Positions 1 to 11,700 of a DNA stretch of 20,520 nt are shown one piece after another. The position numbers and the translations under genes are program-made. The DNA comes from Apostichopus californicus (lineage: Eukaryota; Echinodermata; Holothuroidea; Aspidochirotida; Stichopodidae): positions 1 to 20,520 of the forward strand of contig JAIPMN010003608.1 of assembly GCA_020650975.1 (NCBI GenBank), in the 5' to 3' direction. The notes below the pieces were generated by a model. It ran no database searches, had not been told where the DNA came from, and was given only the letters and a program-made list of their open reading frames with translations. Numbering within the stretch: the stretch's first letter is position 1; every line of letters begins with the position of its first letter.

Positions 1-17
1 CTCTCCTTTCTCACCTC

Positions 18-100
18 AACCTGGGCTTGAACCCAGGAAATCAGGAAAGTCAAATAGCTTGTTGGCAGAACAACCAACTACACCATTTTGGTTCCCAATG
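18..100 (-). repeat. Divergent outlying copy of the tRNA-like repeat
   Basis: Read on the minus strand this has an A-box-like TGGTGTAGTTGG (74-85) and a B-box core GTTCAAGCC (24-32). The B-box core sits in a 6-bp hairpin, CCTGGG/CCCAGG (20-37), that resembles a T arm. It shares the AGAACAACCAACT stretch with the units downstream, so it is probably an older member of the same family. It does not fold as a full tRNA. It could be a fragment of a tRNA-derived SINE. Confidence 0.5.
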
Positions 101-140
101 GGAAAACTTCGTTTCTTACCTTTATACTTCCGCCTTTTCC

Positions 141-1093
141 AAAGAACAGAAAAGTAAAAGGCTCTGGCTGGAATCGAACTCAGGACATGGAGCTTGTCTG
201 ACTCTCTCAGTCACAGAGAACTACCAACTTGGCCACAGCAACTGTTGAGAAATAATGCTCGTTTCTAATATTTCAACTTCAGAATTCAGAATGGAAGGAG
301 GAAAGGAGCAGAAAATAAAAATGCTCTCATGTGGGTTTGAACTCAGGACATGGAGCTTGTCTGACTCTCTCAGTCACAGAGAACAACCAACTTGGCCACT
401 GCAACTGTTGAGAAATAATGCTTGTTTCTAATATTTCAACTTCAGAATTCAGAATGGAAGCAGGAAAAGAGCAGAAAATAAAAATGCTCTCATGTGGATT
501 TGAACTCAGGACATGGGGCTTGTCTGACTCTCTCAGTCACAGAGAACAACCAACTTGGCCACTGCAATTGTTGAGAAATAATGCTTGTTTCTAATATTTC
601 AACTTCAGAATTCAGAATGGAAGCAGGAAAAGAGCAGAAAATAAAAATGCTCTCATGTGGATTTGAACTCTGGACATGGAGCTTGTCTGACTCTCTCAGT
701 CACAGAGAACAACCAACTTGGCCACTTCAACTATTGAGAAATAATGCTTGTTTCTAATATTTCAACTTCAGAATGTAAGGAGGAAAAGAGCAGAAAATAA
801 AAATGCTCTCATGTGGGTTTGAACTCAGGACATGGAGCTTGTCTGACTCTCTCAGTCACAGAGAACTACCAACTTGGCCACTGCAACTGTTGAGAAATAA
901 TGCTCGTTTCTAATATTTCAACTTCAGAATTCAGAATGGAAGCAGGAAAAGAGCAGAAAATAAAAATGCTCTCATGTGGATTTGAACTCAGGACATGGAG
1001 CTTGTCTGACTCTCTCAGTCACAGAGAACAACCAACTTGGCCACTGCAACTGTTGAGAAATAATGCTCGTTTCTAATATTTAACTTCAGAATT
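141..1093 (-). repeat. Tandem array of six ~163-bp units with a tRNA-like pol III segment
   Basis: The shared motif GGACATG starts at 183, 346, 509, 672, 828 and 991, giving spacings of 163, 163, 163, 156 and 163 bp. The short unit has lost 7 bp near 770. Copies differ at only a few positions. On the minus strand each unit has an A-box match TGGCCAAGTTGG (387-398 in copy 2), a 5-bp TCTCT/AGAGA stem enclosing a 7-nt loop GTGACTG placed like an anticodon arm, a B-box core GTTCAAACC, and then TTTTT (317-321 in copy 2) like a pol III terminator. The acceptor, D and T stems pair poorly, so these are tRNA-derived (SINE-like or pseudo-tRNA) units rather than working tRNA genes. The other ~80 bp per unit is AT-rich spacer. 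Confidence 0.75.
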
Positions 1094-1120
1094 GGGAGGG
1101 TGGGGTGGAGGGGGGGGGGG
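1094..1120 (+). other. G-quadruplex-type G-run
   Basis: The sequence reads GGGAGGGTGGGG, then TGGA, then a run of ten or more G. This meets the usual four-tract G-quadruplex pattern with 1-4 nt loops. It separates the regular array from its degenerate last unit. Long G-runs are also prone to sequencing length errors. Confidence 0.6.
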
Positions 1121-1225
1121 TTGAACTCTACAAATGGAGTTGATGTTATTCTTTTAGTTACAGAGCACTAACCACTCTGCAGCTGTTGAGAAATAATACT
1201 CATCAACTTCAGAATGAAGGGAGGA
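1121..1225 (-). repeat. Degenerate seventh unit of the tRNA-like array
   Basis: The segment keeps GTTGAACTC, ACAGAGCACTAACC and CTGTTGAGAAATAAT in the same order as the upstream units but is much diverged. On the minus strand an A-box-like GCAGAGTGGTTAGTGC and a B-box-like GAGTTCAACC remain. The array therefore decays to the right. Confidence 0.55.
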
Positions 1226-2563
1226 ATAGCTTCATAACTTTGATGGCAAAATGTTGGATGAATTTGTTACATGATATGTGGATATCAACGTGCTAAGTAA
1301 AAGTGCCCTGTTGATTTCTTGATTCTTGAGTTTAATGGTCATTGGAGGTCACCATTGGTCAAGTTCTGAAAACCTTGTAGTAGCCATCACTCCAAAGGTA
1401 AAGCGAATTTCGTGCTCGGAATGTTGCTGCACCTAATTTAGTACAAGGTGTGCACAGTTTAAGTTCAATTTTCACATGTAAAACCGTGGCGAGGAATCAC
1501 TGAGCCTCTTGGCTCTCTGGTTTATTCATATTATGGTGCAGTCTATTTCTTGACCAATGGAATGAATAGTTCTTGCAATTCACTTGGGTGACCTCCAAAG
1601 TGAATTACAAAGTTTGTTTCAATACAAGTTATACAACATGTATTATATTTATTGAGCCCAATTTTTTTTGGGAAAGGGCAAAATTTTAAACACCCTTAAA
1701 ATCAGATTGTAACTAAATTTTTTTTTATTTTATTTTTTTTATTTATTTTTTTTACCACGCTTGGTATCTTTATTGGTATCATTCTTGTGCCATATCGAAT
1801 ATATTGGGATACAATAAGGTCAAAAACCTTTTACAAGTAATTAAAAGTGCATACAAAAACAAAGATTGTGTCTAAACTTGGAATACAGTTGTTGGTTAAT
1901 AGCTGGTACATATGGGCACCTAAATATTATGATATTGGGTTAAGACATACAAGACTTTAATATTCCACCAATCAAGGAACAATACTGCCAGTTGGGCTCT
2001 TGTTTAAGTAATGGTAACTATACAGCTTAAATGAACTCCAAACTAGGTGTGTTTATCTACCTTAGTGAGTAAAAGCGTCCTATCATTTTCTTTGAAGGTC
2101 AAATCAGGTGACCGTTGACCTGAGGTCAAGAGAAAGTAAAAGATGTTTATTGTTTTGTGAAATTGTGGGATTCATTATGACTTGATTCAGATAAAATCGT
2201 TCTAGCTAATACAATATGACTGTTCAAAAGTAATGCAACATGTATACCATTTCAACTGGAAACTGTAACATAAAATGGACATTGGATAGGCAGGCAAATT
2301 AATGTCAAATCTAGTGACAGAGTAAAGCCGTGAAGAAATGGGGAAGATGAGTACATTAACGATACAGCATTAGTGGAAAGCATTAGCAAAAAGGTGGGAG
2401 GTATAGAAACACGTACCTGTAAATTCCAATCTCCAAATACGAAGTTAACTGATGAGGAGATGTAATTTTAGCCTGTTTTCTTAAAGCATTGATTCTCTAT
2501 TTTATTTAGTCAGACATGACCAGTAATTTAATCTCTATTCTTGGCATTTTGTTCTCCTCAAAG
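1226..2563 (+). other. Non-coding stretch upstream of the first visible exon
   Basis: No exon with family similarity was found here on either strand, so this is most likely intron of the AtuA-like gene, whose N-terminal exons lie to the left. It contains a T-rich tract (about 1718-1755). It also has scattered AGGTCA-type motifs (about 1333-1370 and 2094-2135) like those of the array at 4500-5300, so old copies of that repeat are likely. The acceptor of the next exon is at 2562-2563. Confidence 0.6.
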
Positions 2564-2760
2564 GGATAAAATTGGCTTCCCAATAGTTGAATGCTCCTCA
2601 GACGGTACATTCATTCTCTCCAAACCACCCAAGACAGGTGGACTAGTTACCACAGCAACGGTTGCCGAGCAATTGATTTATGAGATTGGCGATCCCAGGC
2701 GTTACTTACTTCCAGATGTCACTTGTGACTTTTCCAATGTCAGCTTGTCTGCAGCAAAAG
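2564..2760 (+). CDS. AtuA-like exon (window exon 1)
   Basis: The acceptor is TTGTTCTCCTCAAAG. The exon begins with the third base of a split codon and ends one base into the next (AAAG/gtactg). It encodes [34 protein letters not shown] and [19 protein letters not shown], the most conserved block of the family. The reading frame also runs on past the donor, but that part is the G-rich intron repeat. Confidence 0.92.
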
Positions 2761-5700
2761 GTACTGTATTTGAGACTCTAAAGCAGCCCTGGTGGAGGAG
2801 GTGTGGTTGGGTGAGTGAGTGGGAAAGGAGGGGGTGCTTGGGTGAGTGAAGAGGATGGGGAGGAGGGGTTTTGCTATAGATTCTCTACAATGTAATGTGG
2901 AGGAGGGGTGGTTGGGTGAGTGAGGAAGGGGGGAGGGGGGTGTTGCTATAGGTTAACTACAATATCCTGTGGAGGAGGTGTGGTTGAGTGAGTGGGGAAG
3001 GGGGAGGGCTGTTGCTATAGGTTCTTTACAATGTTGCTTATTTTGTCATGTTGGGGATTAATCCAAAAACTAAATTTAGACCACTTTGAAATTCATTATA
3101 AGTTAGCAAATTGTTCATGATTGGGAAACAGTGGATTGCTCTTGGTTGAGAAGAAGAATTTTAACCCACTTTACAAGTAGGTATCCTCTGCTCAATTTCT
3201 TAACTCTTCACGTACTAGGATTCATTGCTGGTCGGTAGCACCCGCTGGTATCTTCTAAAAGGTAAAAACTCACTGGTATTTCTCATCCTTGTATCCCCTC
3301 TAGATCCAACAACACAGGAAGATGGTGTTTCAGTGGCAGGCGCGAAAGGGCTACCCCCATCCTCCAAATACAAGGTTAGCGTGATGATATTGTGTTGCTA
3401 GGCATTTCCATAGTTACTTGTATGATAGTTATGGCATCCCCGGTCTTCCATACTTAGTGTTTCCTTACGGCTATAATTACCTTACTGCCAGTAAAAGTTC
3501 CAAAGTGTGGCCAAGTTGTAACAACATTCAGAATGACCTAACAATACACTGTTTACCAAGGTAGCTGCAGTTACCAACCACTTATTTCTCAATAAAGTTT
3601 ATCTGGCTTGAGAAATCTGTTTGTTTAGTTTTTCTATGTCAACACTTGCTACATCACATATGAGATATTTGTTTGTAGTGCTGTTGATCCTTAGCCACTT
3701 CATGAATAAAGGTTAATAGTTTTAACTCTACTTTCCAAAACATTAAAGCTTTAAAGGGGTATTCCCAGTGGCTGAAGTTTCTTCTTTAACTGAAAATTGT
3801 GAGATCTTTAGTTGGTGGATCAACAAAGCATCTTAGAAGGATAATAATTCTGTCTCTGAGAGTTGATTGCTTAAACGAGATTGCTGGAAGTTTGCTCCAT
3901 ATTTAGGTGAAAATACACATGTCTCGCAGCGTTTTATACTGTGATTGGTTAAGATATGAATCTTTCAAATTTGGTTATAACTTTTGGTCGCATCTTGCAA
4001 AGGCGAAGTGAATGATGTCATCATGGCAATTGAGCTGTGTAAATGTTTTGTTTTTGTTTGTAATATCTAAATTTGTTTGTTCACAGAGGAAAGTAATTCC
4101 TACCAAATAGCTGCATTTTGATGAAATAGTTCTAAATACTGAAAACTAAGTAAGCTAAGCACACATTGTAAAGGTTTCGCACATCTGAAGGATAAATCAA
4201 TAAGAAGAGAATGATAGGAAAGTATGGCTTTTGAAGCTCATGATGACATCATAGTCCACCCACAGAGATACACTTCTTAGAGTAAGGATGGGTTCAGCCA
4301 GGCAAGAAAAGTTACATTTAATGAAATGTTATTATCATGAGCTAGGGACAACATATTGAGATGGAGTTTTCAAATAATAGTGTGGAATATTTGTTTTCAG
4401 CTTGCTGAAGGCAAAAAGAAACTATGTGATGGTGATATATTTGTGTGCATTTATGCATGTGACACGCTTGCTTGTCAACACGATAACTTAAAATAGGTGC
4501 ACGAAGGTTGAAGTTCATACTTGAATTAAATTCCTGTATGTGAGTACAAGCTCTCTAACTTGGTGGAGGGTAAAGGTTATTTGCAGTCAACAGAGGTCAA
4601 AGTCTGAAAATCTTGTAGAAATGATAACTGCAAACTTGGGGAATCCTCATACTTGGTATGAAGATCCCCCTTGGTAAGAACAAGAACAGGACTGAAATTT
4701 GTAGAGGTCAAAGGTCTTTTTAAATTGAGTAAATTCTGCAGAAGTAAAGCTTGTACGAACTTCATATTTGATATGTAGGTTCACCGTAATAATGAGTGCA
4801 AACCCCGTTTTCAAATTGATTTAGGTCAAAGGTCATTTTGGGTCAACAGAGGCCAAATGAACATGATATTTGCAAAACCAAAGCTTGTATGAACTTCATG
4901 GTTGGTGTGCAGATCCACCCTTAATGGTCAGTAATACAATCTTTTCGATATTGGTGGAAGTCATTTTGGGTCAGCATATTGCAAAGTCTTAGGATCTCTT
5001 CAGCACAATAATTGCAACAGCAAAGCTTGGATGAACTTCAAACTAATTGGTATGTACATTCTTCTTCAATTGGTACAAAACCCCCTATTGGTGGAGGTCA
5101 AATGTCATTTGAGGTCAACAAAGTTCTAAAACACTTGTAAAGATGATAAACTGAAAAAGTGCAGTTTGAGTGTGTACTTCGTAAACTTACAAACTCACTA
5201 AAACTTCATTTAACTTGTTATTTGGTGGTTAGATCCAAATTAGTGAGTACATGTTTGAAACAAATTGTTTTTGGTGAAGGTCAAAAGTCACTTGAGCTCA
5301 CCAGAATTCAGTATAGGAGGTACGAATATGTCAAACGCTAAAGTGTGCAGAATGGGATGTCAGTGTAAAAGAATGACTTTTTGGCTCCCAATGTTGCCAA
5401 ATAAGATTTGTTCAACAATCTTGCATTCATTCACATCCACTAATCGTATACTGTAATTTAAAAAATTTGATTCGCAGGTTACAGCAACTTACTTGGCAGG
5501 GAATAAAATAGTCTTCATGTGTGTTATTGGTGGTCCCAGAGCAGCAGAGAAGGGACAGAAAACAGCTGAGAACATCCTCAAGAGGTAACCATAGCAACCA
5601 TGCATGTAATCATACCCACCACTGTACAAGTAAAATACTGGCTTCTGTCTTTAATGTTGACATCGATCGAAACTTCTTTCATACCTCCAATTGTCTGTCT

Positions 5701-8700
5701 TAGGTCATGACCTCTATCTCCCAAGTGACAACATTGAGGTCAAACTTTCTCCTGGCTTTTGGTGCTTTATTTTTTGTTATTATAAAAGATTATGATTTGA
5801 GCCAGTTTATGATGATTTGAAATGCAGATGTATGTGTCCTTGTTTGTGCCTTTGGTGTAATACATGAAATGCACATGTATGTGTCCTTTTTCAGTGCCTG
5901 TTGTGTGATACACAAAAAGAACACTGCAGTTGAAGGAAATTGTGAAAGTTGACAGTCAGACTTTTTTCAACACTTCCATAGCTGTTTGCTAACTTTCATA
6001 ATAATATCCGTTTTAAGTTGGCAGCATTAAGGTGCAATCAAGATGTTAATGCCCATTTCTGTCATGTTGCTGCCATTCAACATTTGCTGTAACATGTTAA
6101 ATGATAACATCCTGATGCGAGATTAGTAAATCATTTTGCTGCCATTTTGTTTGGTTTGGTCATTGTTTGGTACATTCATCATTTGCTGTATTGCTTGGTT
6201 TGGTCTTTGCTGTATTGCTTGGTTTGGCCATTTTGTTTGGTTTGGTCATTGTTTGGTACATTCATCATTTGCTCTACATTCATCATTTGCTGTATTGAAG
6301 ATGCTAAGTAATCATTTTCTGTAAGACGTTAAATGATAAGATGCTGATGAAAATCAACTTACTCCCCTAATCTAGCCTAGAGATCCATTTGACTCCTTAT
6401 CATTAGTGGCACATATTAACTGCTTAATGCAGTACAAAAAATTTAATGTAACATGTTGTTATTATTCATGGAATGGAAACCATACTTGAATCGTTTAAAG
6501 TCATTTTTGTTGTGCAAGACTGTTTAGTGGACTTACAATTTTAGAGTATGTTTACAGAAACCTTTTATGTCCATTAAGCGGTTGCATTTGGTTGTTACCA
6601 GTATCAGACTATCACAAATTCAATCCAATACATAGGTTTCAAGAGACCTTTGAGACATTGTAGATGTTTGATTATCCTTTTGTAGCTAATGAACATTGTA
6701 CCTTCTCAGTAGAAAACGGGAAGGACTTTGCAATTTTTGTTTTGTTATCCTATTCTACTGCAAATGTCTAGAATAATCGTTTTGAAATTTTGCGAATTTT
6801 CTTAACCAGAGCGAGAGGAATGCTGAAGTTTCTGGGAATGGAGGACTTTTCTCGGACCCATGTACAGGTAGACGAAACAATACTAGCAAATAAAATAATA
6901 TCATATATTAGTGGTGATAGATGAGTCTTCAAACTTCTTAATTTACATTAAATAATATCATCAAGAATACTTCCAAGTTAAACGTCCCCAGTATGATCAA
7001 TTGTCAAAATGGCATGAAACAGTCGATTCATCTGCTACTTAATAGTTTGATTCTTTTTCTGCGATAGCATTGGTGTATCTACGAGTGTCTGTTTCTAACT
7101 TAAAAGTACTAAATAGAGATATTAGTTCAATTGATCGGGTTTTTATGGGGCAGATTAAATTTTATCACTTTAGCCATGGATTCAGCAATGAAGTAAGAAA
7201 GTGCATATCTGTTCAAATATTTAAATTTAAAAAGTTTAACTTAAATAACGTTCTTGACAACTGTAGGACCAAGTTATGAATAAGTTGACTCAATTCTTTC
7301 TGTTGTCAGTTCCTTTTATTTTTTCCTTTGCTGGTAGATGCTTGGGGCGGAGTCCATGTACGGACCGCACGCACGCAATAATCAGACTCGGGAGGTGGTA
7401 GCTCTGATCAGCGCTGAACATCCAGACAAGAAAGGGGTGGGGCTGTTAGCAAGGGAACTTGCCCCAGCAGGAACCGGCATGGGTAAGGTCATCGTTAACA
7501 GAGCTACAAATCCAAGTGGGTAGCTCTGATTAATTCTGAACATCCAGTCAAGAAAGGGGTGGGGCTGTCAGCATGGGAACTGGCCCCAGCAGGAACCGGC
7601 ATGGGTAAGGTCATCGTTAACAGAGCTACAAATCCAAGTGGGTAGCTCTGATTAATTCTGAACATCCAGTCTAGAAAGGGGTGGGGCTATAAGCAAGGGA
7701 ACTGGCCCCAGCAGGAACCGGCATGGGTAAGGTCATGGTTAACAGAGCTACAAATCCAAGGGGGGTGATGGGAAATGGTTGAATCAAGTTTTGATCAGCT
7801 GAGGGCATTATTTGGTTTTTATTTGGTGTTTTAGGGTGTGCCTTTGAGTAAAACAATCAAAACTTCCAACTGGTTTAGGCCTGTTTGTTTCTTGGGCAAA
7901 GAGCTTGTGGTGTTTTTTTTTATAGGAGTATGTCTTTGACTGAATGAAGAGAGCATTGAGAATGACAGAATGATGCTATCAGAAAATGTTATTTATAGTG
8001 ACATCATGTTACTTTCCTTCTTCCTTGCAATAGCTCCAGGGACTACTGGACCAGGTGGAGGAAGACCAAAGATGTAAGTTCTCTCTGATATTTTTCACTC
8101 AATCCATGAAATCTTTGATGTGAAAGCAGTGGCGGAGCTAGGGGTATTGGTCAGGGGGGCGAGATGGTCTGTAGGGGGGCTTTCGACACTATCTAAGCGG
8201 AGCACCACCACAGAAATTTTGGAGTAAAGATACTCCCTAGATCGCCGGAAATGACCCTTTCCAGGCCTTGCTAATTTGTAGATAATCAAAGAAGAATAAT
8301 AAATAGCTGATAAATTAAAGACCGCCGTTAGAGCGTTTTGTCAGAAAATTACACCAACAAAATGTGACAAATGTCAATAGGTAGATGAGAGCGCAATAAA
8401 ACAGTCAATAATTGCGAATAAGTAAAAAGTGATAAAAAGCTGAAAAGGACACCAGCAGTCCATTTGAGTCCGTCAGGGGGGCATCCATTTTCTCTCTTGT
8501 ATTTAAACTAAAAATAGCAGTGCTGGCTAAAATTGTTAAAAGTTATTCTATAGTACCATTCTATAGATTCTTCCCTGCAGAATCCTCCTCCCCCGCCCCC
8601 CCCCCCTCACATCTTTCTAGTGAATCATGTCATCAAGTACCTTGTCTTATTTGTTGTTAGGGACTATACAGCACATTTTAGTGCAAACTGCACTATTTTG

Positions 8701-11700
8701 AATGATTCGGTTTCACATTTATTTTAATATATATATATATTTCTTTTACAGATCACCCGTCTTGAAACTGTTCTCTTTCTTATACGCTAAAGAGAAACTT
8801 AACGTAGGTATCAAAGGTTCTGTCCAATCATTTCGATTGAAGATCTAATGTTCAACTTCTTTATCAAAAGTTATTTGTGAATATTCTCATCTCCCTTGCA
8901 TTTAACCCACCCTTATTTAAAAGTCCTGTCAAGTAAGCCTACACTTTGATCCCATTTAATGTTGTATGGTAGGCCTACTGTGTCCTCTTTTCAAATTTCT
9001 TGTTGAAGCTATTTAGCGAATTGGTCTTTTTGTAAATGTTGATATTGGATTTTCTTTTGAGACTCTTCTGCTCTGGTTGACCCCCACCACACCCATATCT
9101 GACCTCCTTTACCAGCTACAGATGTCATGGCTACATTGCTGCTTGCAGAGTACACACATGGCTACCATTTGTGATCAGTAACATCACAACTCTTCCCTCA
9201 GGTTGTTAATTTGTATTATACACTATTGCTGAAAACAGGCAACAATTTTGTGCTCAGTTAAAAAAGATAGGAGAGGTGTTTGTAAATACCAACAGTAATT
9301 GGAATAGTCTTGTAAATAACAGGGTTTGGATTAACTTTTCAGATGTATGTAAATGTCACTTTCTTGCCTTTGAAACAAACTATTTGTGCATGTTGGATCA
9401 TGTGTTTATATTCTGTGAAGGTCGAAGTTCACATGGATGGTGTCACAGAAAAGGTTCCTTTGTCTGAGACAGACGGAGAGGTGGATACCCCAGAGCCAAC
9501 CCCCTCCTCACAGGATAGCTTAGAGACAGGTGACCATACATTCACTGTAGGTCAACTCGCATACACAAGGAGTGGAGATAAGGCAAACTCTGCTAATGTT
9601 GGTGAGTTCCTGAGTAACAATCTCTTTAACTAACTTGCAGAGAAAAACTCCCAATGGTGCATTGAAAACAAGTCAAGAATTAAAGCAATGATCTCTAATG
9701 TGAACCGTGACAATAGGTCATGGCAACTCAACTAATGCACCTCTATCACAACTATGCACTATGCATCTCTATGCACCTTTATCTTAACTCTAGCACCTCT
9801 GTGGCAAAGTGGACCCAATTTTCACTCTTTACCCCAAACTGGGGCCAGTCAACCGCAACTATTACCTCTGAGGCAAACCAGACCCTCAACCTATTACAAG
9901 TAACTTTATTGCAAAAGCCAAAACACTGCAACAGAAATATTAAGCAACCTAGCTTAAAGTAAAGATACATCAGTAGTTGTTCAAGTTGGTATCGTCTCTT
10001 GCTGCAAAATTGCCATCATGATATTTACTCTGCAGGCTAAGGTAACCAGACTTCCCCTGTTTTCCTTCACCATCGCCAGATTGACTGTTTCCCAAGGAAT
10101 ATCCCCAAAACTTGTGTTTTGGACATTGGATTTTTATCTTGGACAAAGTACTTCTTTCTAGAATGTGGTGTTTGTAACGTAGGCATTCGATTGTGCATCA
10201 TCCAGGAAACAGAACCACCAACTATCCCTCATATTCTACCCCTGCCTTTATACATAGCGTAGTTACTAATCCTTGATCTCCACAGCGGGTTAACATCAGT
10301 GGCGTGTCCCCAGATTTCTTGGTAAAAGTGTGATCACCTTTCGTAGTTATATGCCACAGTTTTGATGCACAGTTACCCAATGGTTGTCTCACTAAGCTTG
10401 GTATATGACTGTTCCATTGTGAAGCATTTACATATTACATGATGTCACAGTGAAGTGTTGTTATAGTGACATACCTGTAGCTTGACTCACAATTCCTTCT
10501 TGCTACTGTTGTAAATTCTTTAATCTGTGAAGATGATGTAATCACATATCTCTGTCATATCTCTCCATATCTACAGGAGTAATAGCACGACACCCATCTT
10601 ACTTGCCATACCTGAAGCAGGCTCTCACAGAGGAAAATGTTGAAGCGTACTTTGAACACGTGCTAGATAAAAGCAGTTCATCTGAAAAACTTGTGACGAG
10701 GTAAGCACAGGATCCCTAGCAACTGTCACAACTTTTAAACTGAAATAACTTATATTTGAAATTTAAAATGAGTTAAATTTGCTTGTTAGTCAGAGCATGG
10801 AGCTATAAACATATAGCTCCATGGTCAGAGCTATTCCTGTCAAGGTTAACTCCTGACAATACTTAAAAGTAGGATTGAAGGTTGGCTTTGCTTCAGGCAT
10901 GGTGCCAATATCTAACAGACGGTGCAGTATCCATTCTTTATCAGATACACACTACGATCCACCCTTCACTGTTGGTCTTTCATCTAACATTATATCTGTA
11001 CTATGTATTCCATTTACATGGGACTTGTCATATTTGACATAACACTGTCATGCATACACAGGGTGAAGAATGGATCAAGCAGGCTTGATCTTGGAGAGAA
11101 CTTTCTTGGAAAGCATTCCAAATTCCAATAAAGATGTTTTGTGAAATCAATTGTAAAAGAAGAGAAAGTTTTCCCTGAGACATCATATTGTTGCTTTGCT
11201 GCTAAAGTTTCTTGGATCATCAAAAGTTCAGAAAAGATAGCATTTCTTCATTTTTCCTAACACACAAAGAAAAATGTACATCTGAAGTCAAAGAAATACA
11301 CATAAGAAATACACACAAATAAATACAAAAAAAAATATACATCTGAAGTCAAATGAAAGACATTAGTGTAATCATTTATTGTAAATCGAACTTAGACCAT
11401 TTTGGTATATACAACATAAATGTTATGATTTAACCATGGGTTAATTGTGGCTTTTTTTTTACTATAACATGGGGTGAAAAGAAGTTTTAGCTTTCTAATG
11501 TACAAACTATTGTTACTTTCTGGGTATGAACTACCTGGGCTCAGTAAATGTGGTTTATTACTTTAGTGTAAAAATTGTTGCTATTTTCCGGTATGAACTA
11601 GCTTCTAATGTACAAAGTATTGTTACTTTCAGATATGAACTATCTGGGCTTGGTAAATATGGTTTCTTACTCTACTGTACAAAATGTTGTTACTTTCAGG

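Noticed and set aside
224-235. Working tRNA gene (anticodon GAC by position, Val type)
   Set aside because: The A box, B box and anticodon-like arm are present, but the acceptor, D and T stems do not pair and the variable region is too long, so a functional tRNA is not supported.
27-248. Plus-strand open frame at the window start
   Set aside because: It runs through the tRNA-like repeat, and the reading frame is not kept in the other units.
6136-6324. Plus-strand open frame with repeated WFG/HSSF words
   Set aside because: It is a by-product of the TTTGG-rich tandem repeat.
8095-8289. Minus-strand open frame sharing a ~23-residue peptide ([20 protein letters not shown]) with 19222-19413
   Set aside because: Both frames fall in the same conserved block of the two hAT-like MITEs. 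The shared peptide follows from DNA identity, and neither frame has other protein features.
10297-10311. Possible third hAT-like terminus (CAGTGGCGTGTCCCC)
   Set aside because: Only ~10 bases fit, with no opposite end and no related body.
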